A stretch of DNA of 64,000 nucleotides from Tenacibaculum sp. Bg11-29 (GTDB lineage: Bacteria; Bacteroidota; Bacteroidia; Flavobacteriales; Flavobacteriaceae), in NCBI RefSeq assembly GCF_002836595.1, contig NZ_PJBB01000003.1:1301001-1365000 (forward strand). Direction: 5' to 3'. The notes beneath the pieces are model-generated. The model searched no databases. It saw only the letters and a program-made list of their open reading frames with translations, and was not told where the DNA came from. Every line of letters begins with the position of its first letter. Positions within the stretch are counted from its first letter, which is position 1. A program made the position numbers and the translations under genes. Shown here one piece after another: positions 55,167-63,780 of this stretch.

Positions 55167-56921
55167 ATGAAGAAAATATTTACGCTTATAATGCTTTGTG
55201 CATCCATAATAACTTTTGGTCAAAGCATAGAGAAAAAGTGGAATTTTTCATCGATTACTACTGCTGGTGGTAGTCAGGTAATATCTATAAATCAATCAGA
55301 TGTTTTAAATTTAGTTAAAGGAAACTTCAATTATTCTTTAGTTGCTAAAGATAGTTTACAGGCTAAAGGGAATTATATTCACCAAAATAATTTATTAATT
55401 TTTAATCATAAAGAACCTAAAGATACGGTTCGTTATTATAATGTGGTTGAATTAACAGATAATAAATTAATATTATCTGAAAAAAATATACTATATAATT
55501 TTACTTCAGATCTAGAGAGTATTACCGTTGTTAAGCCTGTTAAAGAAGTGAAAACGACTGTAAATAGAATTGTACCAAGTCAGGGTTTTTCTATAAATAG
55601 TTTGTGGAGAGGGATTTTAGGAATGCTTTCTTTATTAATGATTGCTTTTTTATTTAGCGCAAACAGAAAAGGAATTGATTGGAAAACTGTAGTTTTAGGA
55701 TTAACATTTCAATTAGTAATTGCTATTGGGGTATTAAAAGTACCTTTTGTTCAAGCGATATTTGAATTTATAGGAAAAGGATTTGTGAAAATTTTAGATT
55801 TTACGCAAGCTGGAAGTGAATTTTTATTTAAAGGTCTTATTTCAGATATGGATACGTTTGGATTTATTTTTGCTTTCCAAATATTACCAACAATTATATT
55901 TTTTTCTGCATTAACATCTGTGTTATTTTATTTAGGATGGATACAGAAGTTGGTAAAAGTAATGGCTTTGTCGTTAAGTAAAATTTTAAAAATATCAGGA
56001 GCAGAAAGTTTATCTGTTGCTGGGAACATTTTTTTAGGACAAACTGAAGCACCATTATTAATTAAGGCTTATTTAGAAAAAATGAATAAGTCTGAGATGT
56101 TACTGGTAATGATTGGGGGAATGGCAACCGTAGCAGGAGCCGTTTTAGCAGCCTATATCGGTTTTCTTGGAGGTAGTGATGAAAGTATGAAATTGTTTTA
56201 CGCAAAACATTTACTAGCAGCATCAGTTATGGCAGCACCTGGAGCAATTGTAATAGCTAAAATATTATACCCACAAAAAGAAGAAGTAAATACAGATGTA
56301 AATGTATCTTCAGATAAAATAGGAGCAAATATATTAGATGCGATCGCAAACGGAACAACTGAAGGGTTACAATTAGCGATGAATGTTGGTGCAATGTTGT
56401 TAGTTTTCGTGGCTTTTATAGCAATGATAAATGGAATTTTAGGTGGTATTGGAGGTTTTGACGGAATTGAATATTTTGGTTGGAACTTTACTTCACTAAA
56501 TAATATTATAAGAGTTTCAACTGAAAATGTGTATAAAGCACTTTCTTTAGAGTTTATTTTAGGTTATATTTTTGCACCTTTAATGTGGTTAATAGGTGTT
56601 GCAATAGAAGATGTAGCATTAATGGGGCAGCTTTTAGGTATTAAATTAGCAGCAAGTGAATTTGTTGGGTATATTCAATTAGCAGAACTTAAAAACGTTG
56701 CAAATGCTTCTCATCTAACATATAGTAAGTCAATTATTATGGCAACTTATATGTTATGTGGTTTCGCAAACTTTGCATCAATAGGTATTCAAATAGGTGG
56801 TATTGGGTCATTAGCACCAGGGCAACGAAAAACATTGTCAGAATTTGGAATGAAAGCTTTAATCGGAGGAACAATAGCTTCTTTAATGTCAGCAACAATT
56901 GCTGGTATGATTATCGGATAA
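55167..56921 (+). CDS. CNT-family nucleoside transporter with an N-terminal lipocalin-like periplasmic domain
   Basis: The start is set at 55167 (MKKIFTLIMLCASIITFGQ signal); the longer frame is a shadow of the nuclease gene in another frame. The 584-residue protein first has a signal peptide and about 120 residues of beta-rich sequence (about 20-140), resembling a small lipocalin-like domain. Concentrative nucleoside transporter helices begin near 148. CNT motifs seen are LGQTEAPLLIKAYLEKM near 292 and FANFASIGIQIGGIG near 533. It should import nucleosides with Na+ or H+. The extra N-terminal domain may bind ligand in the periplasm. Confidence 0.85.
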   Translation: MKKIFTLIMLCASIITFGQSIEKKWNFSSITTAGGSQVISINQSDVLNLVKGNFNYSLVAKDSLQAKGNYIHQNNLLIFNHKEPKDTVRYYNVVELTDNKLILSEKNILYNFTSDLESITVVKPVKEVKTTVNRIVPSQGFSINSLWRGILGMLSLLMIAFLFSANRKGIDWKTVVLGLTFQLVIAIGVLKVPFVQAIFEFIGKGFVKILDFTQAGSEFLFKGLISDMDTFGFIFAFQILPTIIFFSALTSVLFYLGWIQKLVKVMALSLSKILKISGAESLSVAGNIFLGQTEAPLLIKAYLEKMNKSEMLLVMIGGMATVAGAVLAAYIGFLGGSDESMKLFYAKHLLAASVMAAPGAIVIAKILYPQKEEVNTDVNVSSDKIGANILDAIANGTTEGLQLAMNVGAMLLVFVAFIAMINGILGGIGGFDGIEYFGWNFTSLNNIIRVSTENVYKALSLEFILGYIFAPLMWLIGVAIEDVALMGQLLGIKLAASEFVGYIQLAELKNVANASHLTYSKSIIMATYMLCGFANFASIGIQIGGIGSLAPGQRKTLSEFGMKALIGGTIASLMSATIAGMIIG

Positions 56922-56946
56922 TTTTAATCTTAATAATATTACATAG

Positions 56947-56979
56947 AAAACATCAGCATTTATTGTTGATGTTTTTTTT
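56947..56979 (+). terminator. Terminator after the nucleoside transporter
   Basis: AACATCA pairs with TGATGTT, followed by eight or so T. Confidence 0.75.
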
Positions 56980-57032
56980 GTAAATACACTTTAGGTATGA
57001 CTTTTGTTTATTATATAAATTAAAAAAATGTT

Positions 57033-59915
57033 ATGAAAAAACTATTATTACTATTCGTATTATGTACCGTAACCATTGGTTATAGTCAAAAAACACCTGT
57101 TTTACAGGCAGGGGAAAAACAATTAGCCTTATCGTCTTTAGATGTTAAAGTAGTTATAGTTGGTAATACAGCAACGACTACTTACGACATGTTGTTTTAT
57201 AATTCTAGCTCACGTATTTTGGAAGGGAATTTAAAATTTCCTTTAGCCGAAAATCAAGAGATATCTAGGTTAGCACTAGAAATGAATGGGAAGCTTAGAG
57301 AAGCAGTTGTTGTAGACAAAGAATTGGGTAGAATTGCTTTTGAAGGTATTGTTAGAAAAGGAGTTGATCCAGCATTACTAGAAAAAGGAAAAGGAAATAC
57401 GTATAATGTGCGTGTGTATCCTATTCCTGCAAAAGGCTATAAAAGAGTCGTTATAGCTTATGAACAAGAACTTTTATATAAAGAGAAAGCACACTATTAT
57501 CATTTGCCTTTAAATTTTAAAAATCGCTTAGATAAGTTCACTGTTTTTATAGAAGCACTAAATCAGAACGAAAAGCCAATAGTTGTGGAAGGAGAAAGTG
57601 TTATGGCTTTTTCTAACTGGAAAAACACCTATAAAACTTCTTTAAAGAAAGAAAATTATATACCTAGTAAAAGTATTTTAGTTAAAATTCCACTGTTATC
57701 TGGTGATGAAAAAGTAAGTGTATCACCAGAATATTTTTATTTCTATAAAACATTAACTCCTGCTATAAAAAAACGAAAAAAGCCAAAAAAAATAACACTC
57801 TACTGGGACGTTTCTTTGTCTATGATAGATAGAAACGTAGAAAAAGAAATAGCATTACTAGATGCATATTTTAAAAATTTAGGAACAATAAAAGTGAAGT
57901 TTATAACTTTTAGTAATACTGTTGTAAAAGAAGAAAAATACACTGTTAGAAAAGGAAATTGGGAGTTGCTGAAAAAAGAGTTAAGACAAACAATTTATGA
58001 TGGAGGAACATCGTATAAAGCTATAGAGAATGTAAAAGAAACATCAGATGCAATATTACTTTTCTCGGATGGTATAACAACCTTAAGTAAGGTTTCTCTT
58101 CGGAAACAAATACCTGTTTTTGTAGTTAATAGTACAACGGAAGTTGCTCATAAAGATTTGTTTAGTATTGCTAAAAAAACAAAAGGATCGTATGTGAACT
58201 TAAACACAACGAGTATAAAAGAAGGATTATTTAACTTAACGAATGTTCCTTTTGAGTATTTAGGATATACATCATCTACTAAAAATATAGAAGTATATCA
58301 TACCGTATCATCTAAAGGATTATTAGATTTTTCTGTAGCAGGTAAAAACTTTATACCAGGAGAAAAAATAATATTTTTTTTTGGGTATGGAGACAATATA
58401 ACTAAGAAAGTTTCTGTTATTTTAAAACCAAATACAGAAGGAAGTGATGAAAGGTTGAGACGTATTTGGGCAAAAAATAAATTAAGCGAGCTTTTAGAAA
58501 AGAAAGAAGAAAAGAAAAAGCAAATAATAGATTTAGCAACTAGCTATAGCTTAGTAACCGATTATACATCGTTAATCGTCTTAGAAGATGTTCAAGACTA
58601 TATTAAATATAATATTACACCACCAGAAGAATTGTTGGAGGAATACAATAGGATAAAAAATGGTGTAGTTAAAAAAAACACAAAAGTGGTTTTTAGTAAT
58701 TCTTCTAATTTATTAGAAGAAAAAAGTGCGTTAATGCCACCATCAGGACCAACACCAGTACCAGAGAGAATTGAAATAGTAGAAGATGCTAAGGAGGTTG
58801 AAGAAACAGTTATAGAATCGACGGAATCAGATGAGTCAGAAATCATAGAAGTAGAAGAAGTTATAGAAAACTTTTCTGAAGAACCAATAAGGAGATCTCG
58901 TAATGAAGTTAATTCTAACATATCTCAAGCTGAAACACCAAGATCTTCACGAAAAAACACCTCTTTTACTAAATATACAGGAAGTTTAATTGTAAAAGAT
59001 AGAACTCCGAAAGAAGTATATTTAAATGCATTAGATTTTTTTAAGGATGAAAAATTAGCATATTTATTTTACATAAAGCAACGAGAGAGTTATAAAAAAG
59101 TACCACATTATTATATTGATGTTGCTGACTATTTCTATAGAAAATACAATTCAAAAGAATATGCAAAAAGAATTTTGTCTAACGTAGCAGAATTAGATGC
59201 AGATAGCTATCAGTTGTTAAGAGCATTTGCATATAAACTAGAAGAACGAAAAGAATATGATTTAGCATTGTTTGTTTACAAACGAATTTTAGAATTACGA
59301 CCAGAAGATGCTCAATCTTATAGAGATGTTGCATTAGCATATCAAAACATCGGTTTGTGTCAAGAAGCATTTGATTTGTTTTTAGATATTGTAAACAATA
59401 AAATATATGAAAATAATTCACATAGAAGAGTTTTTAAAGGTTTACAAGATATTGCCGAAGAAGAAATAAAATTATTATACAAAAAACACAAAAACGATCT
59501 TGATAAAAAGAAATTACCAAAAGAATATATTTTATCAGAAGAAATTGAACCTATTGACTTTAGGGTAATAGTAGATTGGAACCATAACGATACAGATATC
59601 GATTTACATATTATAGATCCAAATCTAGAAGAATGTTATTATAGTCATCCAAAGACAAGGCAAGGAGGAAGGATATCTAAAGATATGACACAAGGTTTTG
59701 GACCAGAACAATTTGTTTTAAAGAAAGCAAAAAAAGGATTATACTATGTGAAGATTAAATATTTTGGAGATCGTAAACAGAAAATAGAAACACCTACCTT
59801 TATGAAGGTAACTATTTTTAAAAATCAAGGAAGAAGAAACGAAGAGAAAATAGTGCAAGTGATCAGGTTAGTAAAAGGGGACAAAGAAGAAGTCATTGCT
59901 AAAATTGAGTTTTAA
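57033..59915 (+). CDS. VIT and von Willebrand A domain protein with TPR and DUF2135 regions
   Basis: The 960-residue exported protein has a signal peptide (1-18). A VIT domain (about 20-150) holds the family's QELLY and FPLAENQEISRL type sequences. A vWA domain follows, whose MIDAS motif DVSLS (Asp259) is intact and continues with GGTSYKAI and LFSDG. After an acidic Pro/Glu-rich linker (about 565-630) there are TPR-like helices (about 700-810) and a DUF2135-type domain near 850 (VIVDWNHNDTDIDLHIIDP). VIT/vWA proteins act in metal-dependent protein binding at the cell surface; a specific role is not known. No T9SS sorting domain is seen. Confidence 0.85.
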   Translation: MKKLLLLFVLCTVTIGYSQKTPVLQAGEKQLALSSLDVKVVIVGNTATTTYDMLFYNSSSRILEGNLKFPLAENQEISRLALEMNGKLREAVVVDKELGRIAFEGIVRKGVDPALLEKGKGNTYNVRVYPIPAKGYKRVVIAYEQELLYKEKAHYYHLPLNFKNRLDKFTVFIEALNQNEKPIVVEGESVMAFSNWKNTYKTSLKKENYIPSKSILVKIPLLSGDEKVSVSPEYFYFYKTLTPAIKKRKKPKKITLYWDVSLSMIDRNVEKEIALLDAYFKNLGTIKVKFITFSNTVVKEEKYTVRKGNWELLKKELRQTIYDGGTSYKAIENVKETSDAILLFSDGITTLSKVSLRKQIPVFVVNSTTEVAHKDLFSIAKKTKGSYVNLNTTSIKEGLFNLTNVPFEYLGYTSSTKNIEVYHTVSSKGLLDFSVAGKNFIPGEKIIFFFGYGDNITKKVSVILKPNTEGSDERLRRIWAKNKLSELLEKKEEKKKQIIDLATSYSLVTDYTSLIVLEDVQDYIKYNITPPEELLEEYNRIKNGVVKKNTKVVFSNSSNLLEEKSALMPPSGPTPVPERIEIVEDAKEVEETVIESTESDESEIIEVEEVIENFSEEPIRRSRNEVNSNISQAETPRSSRKNTSFTKYTGSLIVKDRTPKEVYLNALDFFKDEKLAYLFYIKQRESYKKVPHYYIDVADYFYRKYNSKEYAKRILSNVAELDADSYQLLRAFAYKLEERKEYDLALFVYKRILELRPEDAQSYRDVALAYQNIGLCQEAFDLFLDIVNNKIYENNSHRRVFKGLQDIAEEEIKLLYKKHKNDLDKKKLPKEYILSEEIEPIDFRVIVDWNHNDTDIDLHIIDPNLEECYYSHPKTRQGGRISKDMTQGFGPEQFVLKKAKKGLYYVKIKYFGDRKQKIETPTFMKVTIFKNQGRRNEEKIVQVIRLVKGDKEEVIAKIEF

Positions 59916-59929
59916 AATATATATATTTG
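59896..59929 (+). promoter_or_regulatory. Candidate promoter of thyA
   Basis: TTG (59896-59898) and TATATTTG (59922-59929) are spaced by 23 bases, within the Bacteroidota -33/-7 range. It lies 22 bases before the thyA ATG. Confidence 0.55.
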
Positions 59930-59951
59930 TTTTCTCTTAAGAAGCACGAAC

Positions 59952-60776
59952 ATGAAGCAATATTTAGATTTAGTACAACACGTTTTAGAAAACGGAAACG
60001 AGAAAGGTGATCGAACAGGGACAGGAACGAAAAGTGTTTTTGGTCATCAAATGCGTTTTGATTTAAGTAAAGGTTTTCCGATGGTAACTACCAAAAAGTT
60101 ACATTTAAAGTCGATTGTTTATGAATTGTTATGGTTTATAAAAGGGGATACAAATATAAAGTACTTACAAGAAAATGGCGTACGTATTTGGAATGATTGG
60201 GCAGATGAGAATGGAGATTTAGGACCTGTGTATGGTCATCAATGGCGTAATTGGAATAGTGATGAGGTAGATCAAATTAAAGATGTAATTGAAACATTAA
60301 AGAAAAATCCGAATAGTCGTAGAATGTTAATTTCTGCATGGAATCCTTCAGTTTTACCGGATACTTCAAAGTCATTTTCAGAAAATGTAGCTAACGGAAA
60401 AGCAGCTTTACCACCATGTCATGCATTTTTTCAATTTTATGTGTCTGACGGTAAATTATCATGTCAATTATACCAACGAAGTGCTGATATATTTTTAGGA
60501 GTTCCTTTTAATATAGCCTCTTATGCGTTGTTTACAATGATGATGGCACAAGTTTGTGGTTATGAGGTAGGTGAATTTATTCATACGTTTGGAGATGCTC
60601 ATATTTATAACAATCATAAAGAGCAATTAGCGCTACAGCTATCTCGAGAAACAAGAGAATTGCCTAAGATGAAAATGAATCCAGCAGTTAAGAATATTGA
60701 AGACTTTACTTTTGAAGATTTTGAATTAGTAGATTATAATCCACACCCACACATAAAAGGTATTGTAGCGGTGTAA
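59952..60776 (+). CDS. thyA: Thymidylate synthase
   Basis: The 274-residue protein has the ThyA motifs: [18 protein letters not shown] near 22, the dUMP/folate loop [11 protein letters not shown] near 94, the nucleophile Cys156 in [12 protein letters not shown] and [16 protein letters not shown] near 174. It methylates dUMP to dTMP with methylene-tetrahydrofolate, producing dihydrofolate. The dihydrofolate reductase gene follows after one small ORF, so the pathway genes are clustered. Confidence 0.97.
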   Translation: MKQYLDLVQHVLENGNEKGDRTGTGTKSVFGHQMRFDLSKGFPMVTTKKLHLKSIVYELLWFIKGDTNIKYLQENGVRIWNDWADENGDLGPVYGHQWRNWNSDEVDQIKDVIETLKKNPNSRRMLISAWNPSVLPDTSKSFSENVANGKAALPPCHAFFQFYVSDGKLSCQLYQRSADIFLGVPFNIASYALFTMMMAQVCGYEVGEFIHTFGDAHIYNNHKEQLALQLSRETRELPKMKMNPAVKNIEDFTFEDFELVDYNPHPHIKGIVAV

Positions 60777-60806
60777 TTTTAACTTTATTTTTAGTAGTTT
60801 CTTTAG

Positions 60807-60814
60807 TAGCTTTG
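60807..60814 (+). promoter_or_regulatory. Candidate -7 box before the small ORF and folA
   Basis: TAGCTTTG fits TAnnTTTG, 24 bases before the small ORF start. This suggests folA can be transcribed apart from thyA. Confidence 0.45.
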
Positions 60815-60838
60815 TAAGAAGCGCTAAAAAAGATAAAA

Positions 60839-61024
60839 ATGACTACAGACCTTGATGTTTTAAAAGAAACTATTTATGAAAAAATAGGAGAGATTAATGA
60901 TGTAAAAGTTCTGAATGCAATTAAAACTTTGGTTGATACAATGAAAGCAGAAGTTTTAGAAGGAACTGTTACAGAAAAAAGAGATTTAACAGGTTACATT
61001 AAAGAATGGGCAAAGAATATGTAA
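60839..61024 (+). CDS. Small acidic protein of unknown function (61 aa)
   Basis: I do not recognise this protein. It is a mostly helical protein of 61 residues (IYEKIGEINDVKVLNAIKTL in the first half, RDLTGYIKEWAKNM at the end). It vaguely resembles small antitoxin-like helical proteins of this phylum, but no toxin gene is beside it. A promoter box precedes it, and folA begins 20 bases downstream, so it is probably a real translated gene, perhaps a leader ORF for folA. Confidence 0.5.
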   Translation: MTTDLDVLKETIYEKIGEINDVKVLNAIKTLVDTMKAEVLEGTVTEKRDLTGYIKEWAKNM

Positions 61025-61044
61025 CTATTTATTAAATACAATTT

Positions 61045-61533
61045 ATGATTACAATAATTGCTGCAATAGCAAATAATAAAGCTTTAGGAAAAGATAACGA
61101 TTTAATTTGGCATCTTCCTGCCGATTTAAAACGATTTAAAAAGGTTACTTCTGGGCATCATATTTTAATGGGACGTAATACTTTTGAAAGTATTGGCAAA
61201 CCTTTGCCTAATCGTACATCGGTTATTATAACTAGAAATAATGACTATTTTAAAGATGGATGTTTGGTTGCTAATTCAATTGAAGAAGCTATTGAGTTAT
61301 CAAAAGAAGATGCAGCTGTTTTTATTATTGGAGGGGCACAGATTTATAAACAGGCTCTTGAAAGGGAATTGGTTGATAGATTAGACATTACGATTGTACA
61401 TCATGATTTTGAAGCAGACGTTTTCTTCCCAGAAATTGATATGAATGTTTGGAAAGAGGCATCGAGAGAAAACTTTAAAACTGATGAAAAAAATAAATAC
61501 GATTATAGTTTCGTTTCTTATATAAGAAAATAA
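61045..61533 (+). CDS. folA: Dihydrofolate reductase
   Basis: The 162-residue protein is a canonical DHFR: IAAIANNKALGKDNDLIWHLPADLKRFK at the N-terminus (in part: LIWHLPADLKRF, with the catalytic Asp27), MGRNTFESIGKPLPNRT near 42 and the GGAQIYKQAL NADPH motif near 96. It regenerates tetrahydrofolate after the ThyA reaction. It is downstream of thyA and the small ORF. Confidence 0.96.
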   Translation: MITIIAAIANNKALGKDNDLIWHLPADLKRFKKVTSGHHILMGRNTFESIGKPLPNRTSVIITRNNDYFKDGCLVANSIEEAIELSKEDAAVFIIGGAQIYKQALERELVDRLDITIVHHDFEADVFFPEIDMNVWKEASRENFKTDEKNKYDYSFVSYIRK

Positions 61534-61627
61534 CTGATTTTTAAAATATCAGATAGAGCGCTCTCGAGATTTTCATTTGTTATGAATCTATAGACTCTAA
61601 CAGAGAAAATACAATAAAAAATATTTT

Positions 61628-61648
61628 ATTCTGAATTTACTTCAGAAT
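61628..61648. repeat. Dispersed palindrome, ATTCTGAA-n5-TTCAGAAT
   Basis: Identical eight-base arms to the copy at 30557-30577, with spacer TTTAC. It lies between folA and gldA. Confidence 0.6.
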
Positions 61649-61664
61649 TTCAATTGATAATAAT

Positions 61665-62558
61665 ATGTCGATACAACTTACTTCTATATCTAAAACTTAT
61701 GCAACTCAAAAAGCTGTAAATAGTATCTCTTTTAAAGCAAAAAAAGGAGAGATAGTTGGCTTTTTAGGTCCAAATGGAGCAGGAAAATCTACCACAATGA
61801 AAATCTTAACAGGTTTTATTAAACCAGGTGAAGGAGTCGTTTCTGTAAACGGAATAGATGTGGTTAAAAATCCTATTGAGGCACAAAAATGTATTGGGTA
61901 TTTACCTGAGCACAACCCGTTGTATCTAGATATGTATGTGCGTGAGTATTTACAATTTCAAGCATCAATATATAAAGTTTCCAAAAATAAGATAGCAGAA
62001 GTAATAGAGAAGGTTGGTTTAGGTAGTGAGGCTCATAAGAAAATTGAACAGTTATCAAAAGGATATCGTCAGCGAGTAGGGTTAGCAGCAGCTATCTTAC
62101 ATGACCCTGAAGTGTTGATTTTAGATGAACCAACAACAGGTTTAGACCCAAATCAGTTGGTTGAAATCCGCGAATTAATAAAAGAACTCGGAAAAAACAA
62201 AACGGTTTTATTTTCTACACATATTATGCAAGAAGTAGAAGCTGTATGTGATCGGGTAATTATTATCAATAAAGGTGAATTGATTGTTGATAAAGCAATT
62301 TCAGAACTTAAAACAAGTAATGAACAGGTGATTAAAGTAACGTTTGATTATAAGTTAGAAGAGCAGTTTATACAACGTTTACCAAACCTTATTCATTATA
62401 AAAATACTGTAGATAACAATTGGAGACTTACTTTTGAAGCAAAAGAAGATATGCGCGCTGTAATTTTCGACTTCGCCCAAGAAAATGGACTGAAAATCTT
62501 AGGTTTAAATGCTGAAAATAAAGATTTAGAAAGTCTGTTTAGAGAGTTAACTAGTTAA
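61665..62558 (+). CDS. gldA: Gliding-motility-type ABC transporter ATP-binding protein GldA
   Basis: The 297-residue ATPase has Walker A GPNGAGKST (35-43), signature LSKGYRQRVGLAAAI near 126 and Walker B VLILDEPTTGLDP near 145. The C-terminal extension (about 220-297) is characteristic of GldA-like proteins. With GldF and GldG it forms an ABC exporter needed for gliding in some Flavobacterium strains. Those partners are not in this window, so the gld assignment rests on similarity of length and layout only; a general ABC-2 ATPase is possible. Confidence 0.8.
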   Translation: MSIQLTSISKTYATQKAVNSISFKAKKGEIVGFLGPNGAGKSTTMKILTGFIKPGEGVVSVNGIDVVKNPIEAQKCIGYLPEHNPLYLDMYVREYLQFQASIYKVSKNKIAEVIEKVGLGSEAHKKIEQLSKGYRQRVGLAAAILHDPEVLILDEPTTGLDPNQLVEIRELIKELGKNKTVLFSTHIMQEVEAVCDRVIIINKGELIVDKAISELKTSNEQVIKVTFDYKLEEQFIQRLPNLIHYKNTVDNNWRLTFEAKEDMRAVIFDFAQENGLKILGLNAENKDLESLFRELTS

Positions 62559-62614
62559 TTTTTTGTAATTTTATTTAAAAGAAGTCCATTCTTAACATTC
62601 ACCTAGGTTTAATA

Positions 62615-62977
62615 TTAAGAATTATTAGCGTATTTATTTTTAAACCATACTTTTTTCCAAACTCTTTTTAATAATAAAAAAGTAATATTCTCGACGTACT
62701 CATCAATATTTGATGCATCCATATTTTTTATCACCTCTTCAGGAACATCAACGACATATAAAAGGTTATTATAGGTAGAAGTGTCATTGCTAATTAAATA
62801 CTGTATTCCTTTTTTAAGCGCTTCTTTTAATGCTATAGGTGAGTTATCTTTAGATAACTTAAAGTCAAAACCAGCTAAATTAAAATCTTTATTAAGCTGT
62901 GCTATTAACATAAAATAATAATTATTCTTAACTGCATTTATTAATAAGTCATTACTGTTTTGATAACTAGGTAGCAT
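62615..62977 (-). CDS. Uncharacterised protein (120 aa)
   Basis: I do not recognise this protein. It has no signal or transmembrane segment, a helix-rich first half (VKNNYYFMLIAQLNKDFNLA), the central ALKKGIQYLISNDTSTYNNLL and a basic C-terminal tail (KRVWKKVWFKNKYANN). It lies alone on the minus strand between gldA and the DUF4255 gene, divergent from the latter, with a 227-base gap holding nothing I can name beyond AT-rich sequence. It could be linked to the injection-system locus, but nothing proves it. Confidence 0.55.
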   Translation of the reverse strand: MLPSYQNSNDLLINAVKNNYYFMLIAQLNKDFNLAGFDFKLSKDNSPIALKEALKKGIQYLISNDTSTYNNLLYVVDVPEEVIKNMDASNIDEYVENITFLLLKRVWKKVWFKNKYANNS

Positions 62978-63204
62978 TCTATAAAGTTAACAAATTAGGA
63001 AGAGAATAGTACGCTTTTTTTTATAAAAATAAACAGGTGTTTTCCCCTTTTTTAATCCAATTAAACCTGAAAATAATCAAAGGAAAAGAACTTATTTAAA
63101 GGAGATTTTCATTGCTAGTTCTTTGAGTTGTTACGGTTAATTTTACAATATATTCGAATTCTGTTTATTCGGATTACAGTTAATATAACCAATAATAACT
63201 ATAA

Positions 63205-63780
63205 GTGATTTACGAAATACTACAGATTATTACAGAAGAGTTAAATGATTATCTCGAAGGAAATGAAGTAGCGTTGGCAAATATAGCTGATGCCAATTCA
63301 GAAGGAAATTCATCGGGTAGTTTTCCCGAAATATCATTGTCGTTAATTAACCTTCAAGAAGAATTTGCTTTAAAAAACACACGTAATAATTTAGTAAGAG
63401 GAACTGCTGTTTCTTATAAAAATTCAAAAATTTATTTAAACTTATTTGTGCTCTTTAGCCTTAATAAATCCAGTTATACAGAATCATTAAAAAGTTTGAC
63501 TAAAGTAATCGCTTTTTTTCAAGGTAAAAAAGTCTTTACACAAGCAAATAGTAATTATGATAAAGTTGAAGGTTCTGAGAATATTAAGAGTTTTAAGTTT
63601 ATTACAGAACTCTATACGCCAAGTTTTGAGGAGTTAAACTTTATATGGGGAACTTTAGGAGGAAAACAAAACCCATCAGTACTTTATAAAATAACATTAT
63701 TAGAAATTGAAAGAGATGCAGTAACAAAAGAAGGAGCTGTTATTTCTGAGATGAATAAAAACGCAACAATCAATAACTAA
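63205..63780 (+). CDS. DUF4255/Pvc16-type protein, likely first gene of a contractile injection system cluster
   Basis: The start codon is GTG. The 191-residue protein begins IYEILQIITEELNDYL and continues with PEISLSLINLQEEFALKN, NSKIYLNLFVLFSLN and YTESLKSLTKVIAFFQGKKVF. This is the pattern of the DUF4255 (Pvc16/Afp16 N-terminal) family, whose members belong to extracellular contractile injection systems (MAC, PVC, Afp and similar). The known role of Afp16-type proteins is joining the tube/sheath at the cap end. Its stop overlaps the next start by one base (TAATG), so a translated operon begins here and leaves the window. A phage-tail-like or T6SS-related locus is the alternative. Confidence 0.8.
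   Translation: MIYEILQIITEELNDYLEGNEVALANIADANSEGNSSGSFPEISLSLINLQEEFALKNTRNNLVRGTAVSYKNSKIYLNLFVLFSLNKSSYTESLKSLTKVIAFFQGKKVFTQANSNYDKVEGSENIKSFKFITELYTPSFEELNFIWGTLGGKQNPSVLYKITLLEIERDAVTKEGAVISEMNKNATINN

Noticed and set aside
60839..61024. Antitoxin of a toxin-antitoxin pair
   Set aside because: No toxin gene is adjacent; the next gene is folA. Kept only as an unknown small protein.
61555..61564. AGAGCGCTCT palindrome between folA and gldA
   Set aside because: Ten bases is short enough to occur by chance and there is no conserved context.
62588..62622. Inverted repeat ATTCTTAA/TTAAGAAT as a terminator of gldA or the orphan gene
   Set aside because: It has a long 19-base loop and no T tract on either strand, and it overlaps the end of a coding region.
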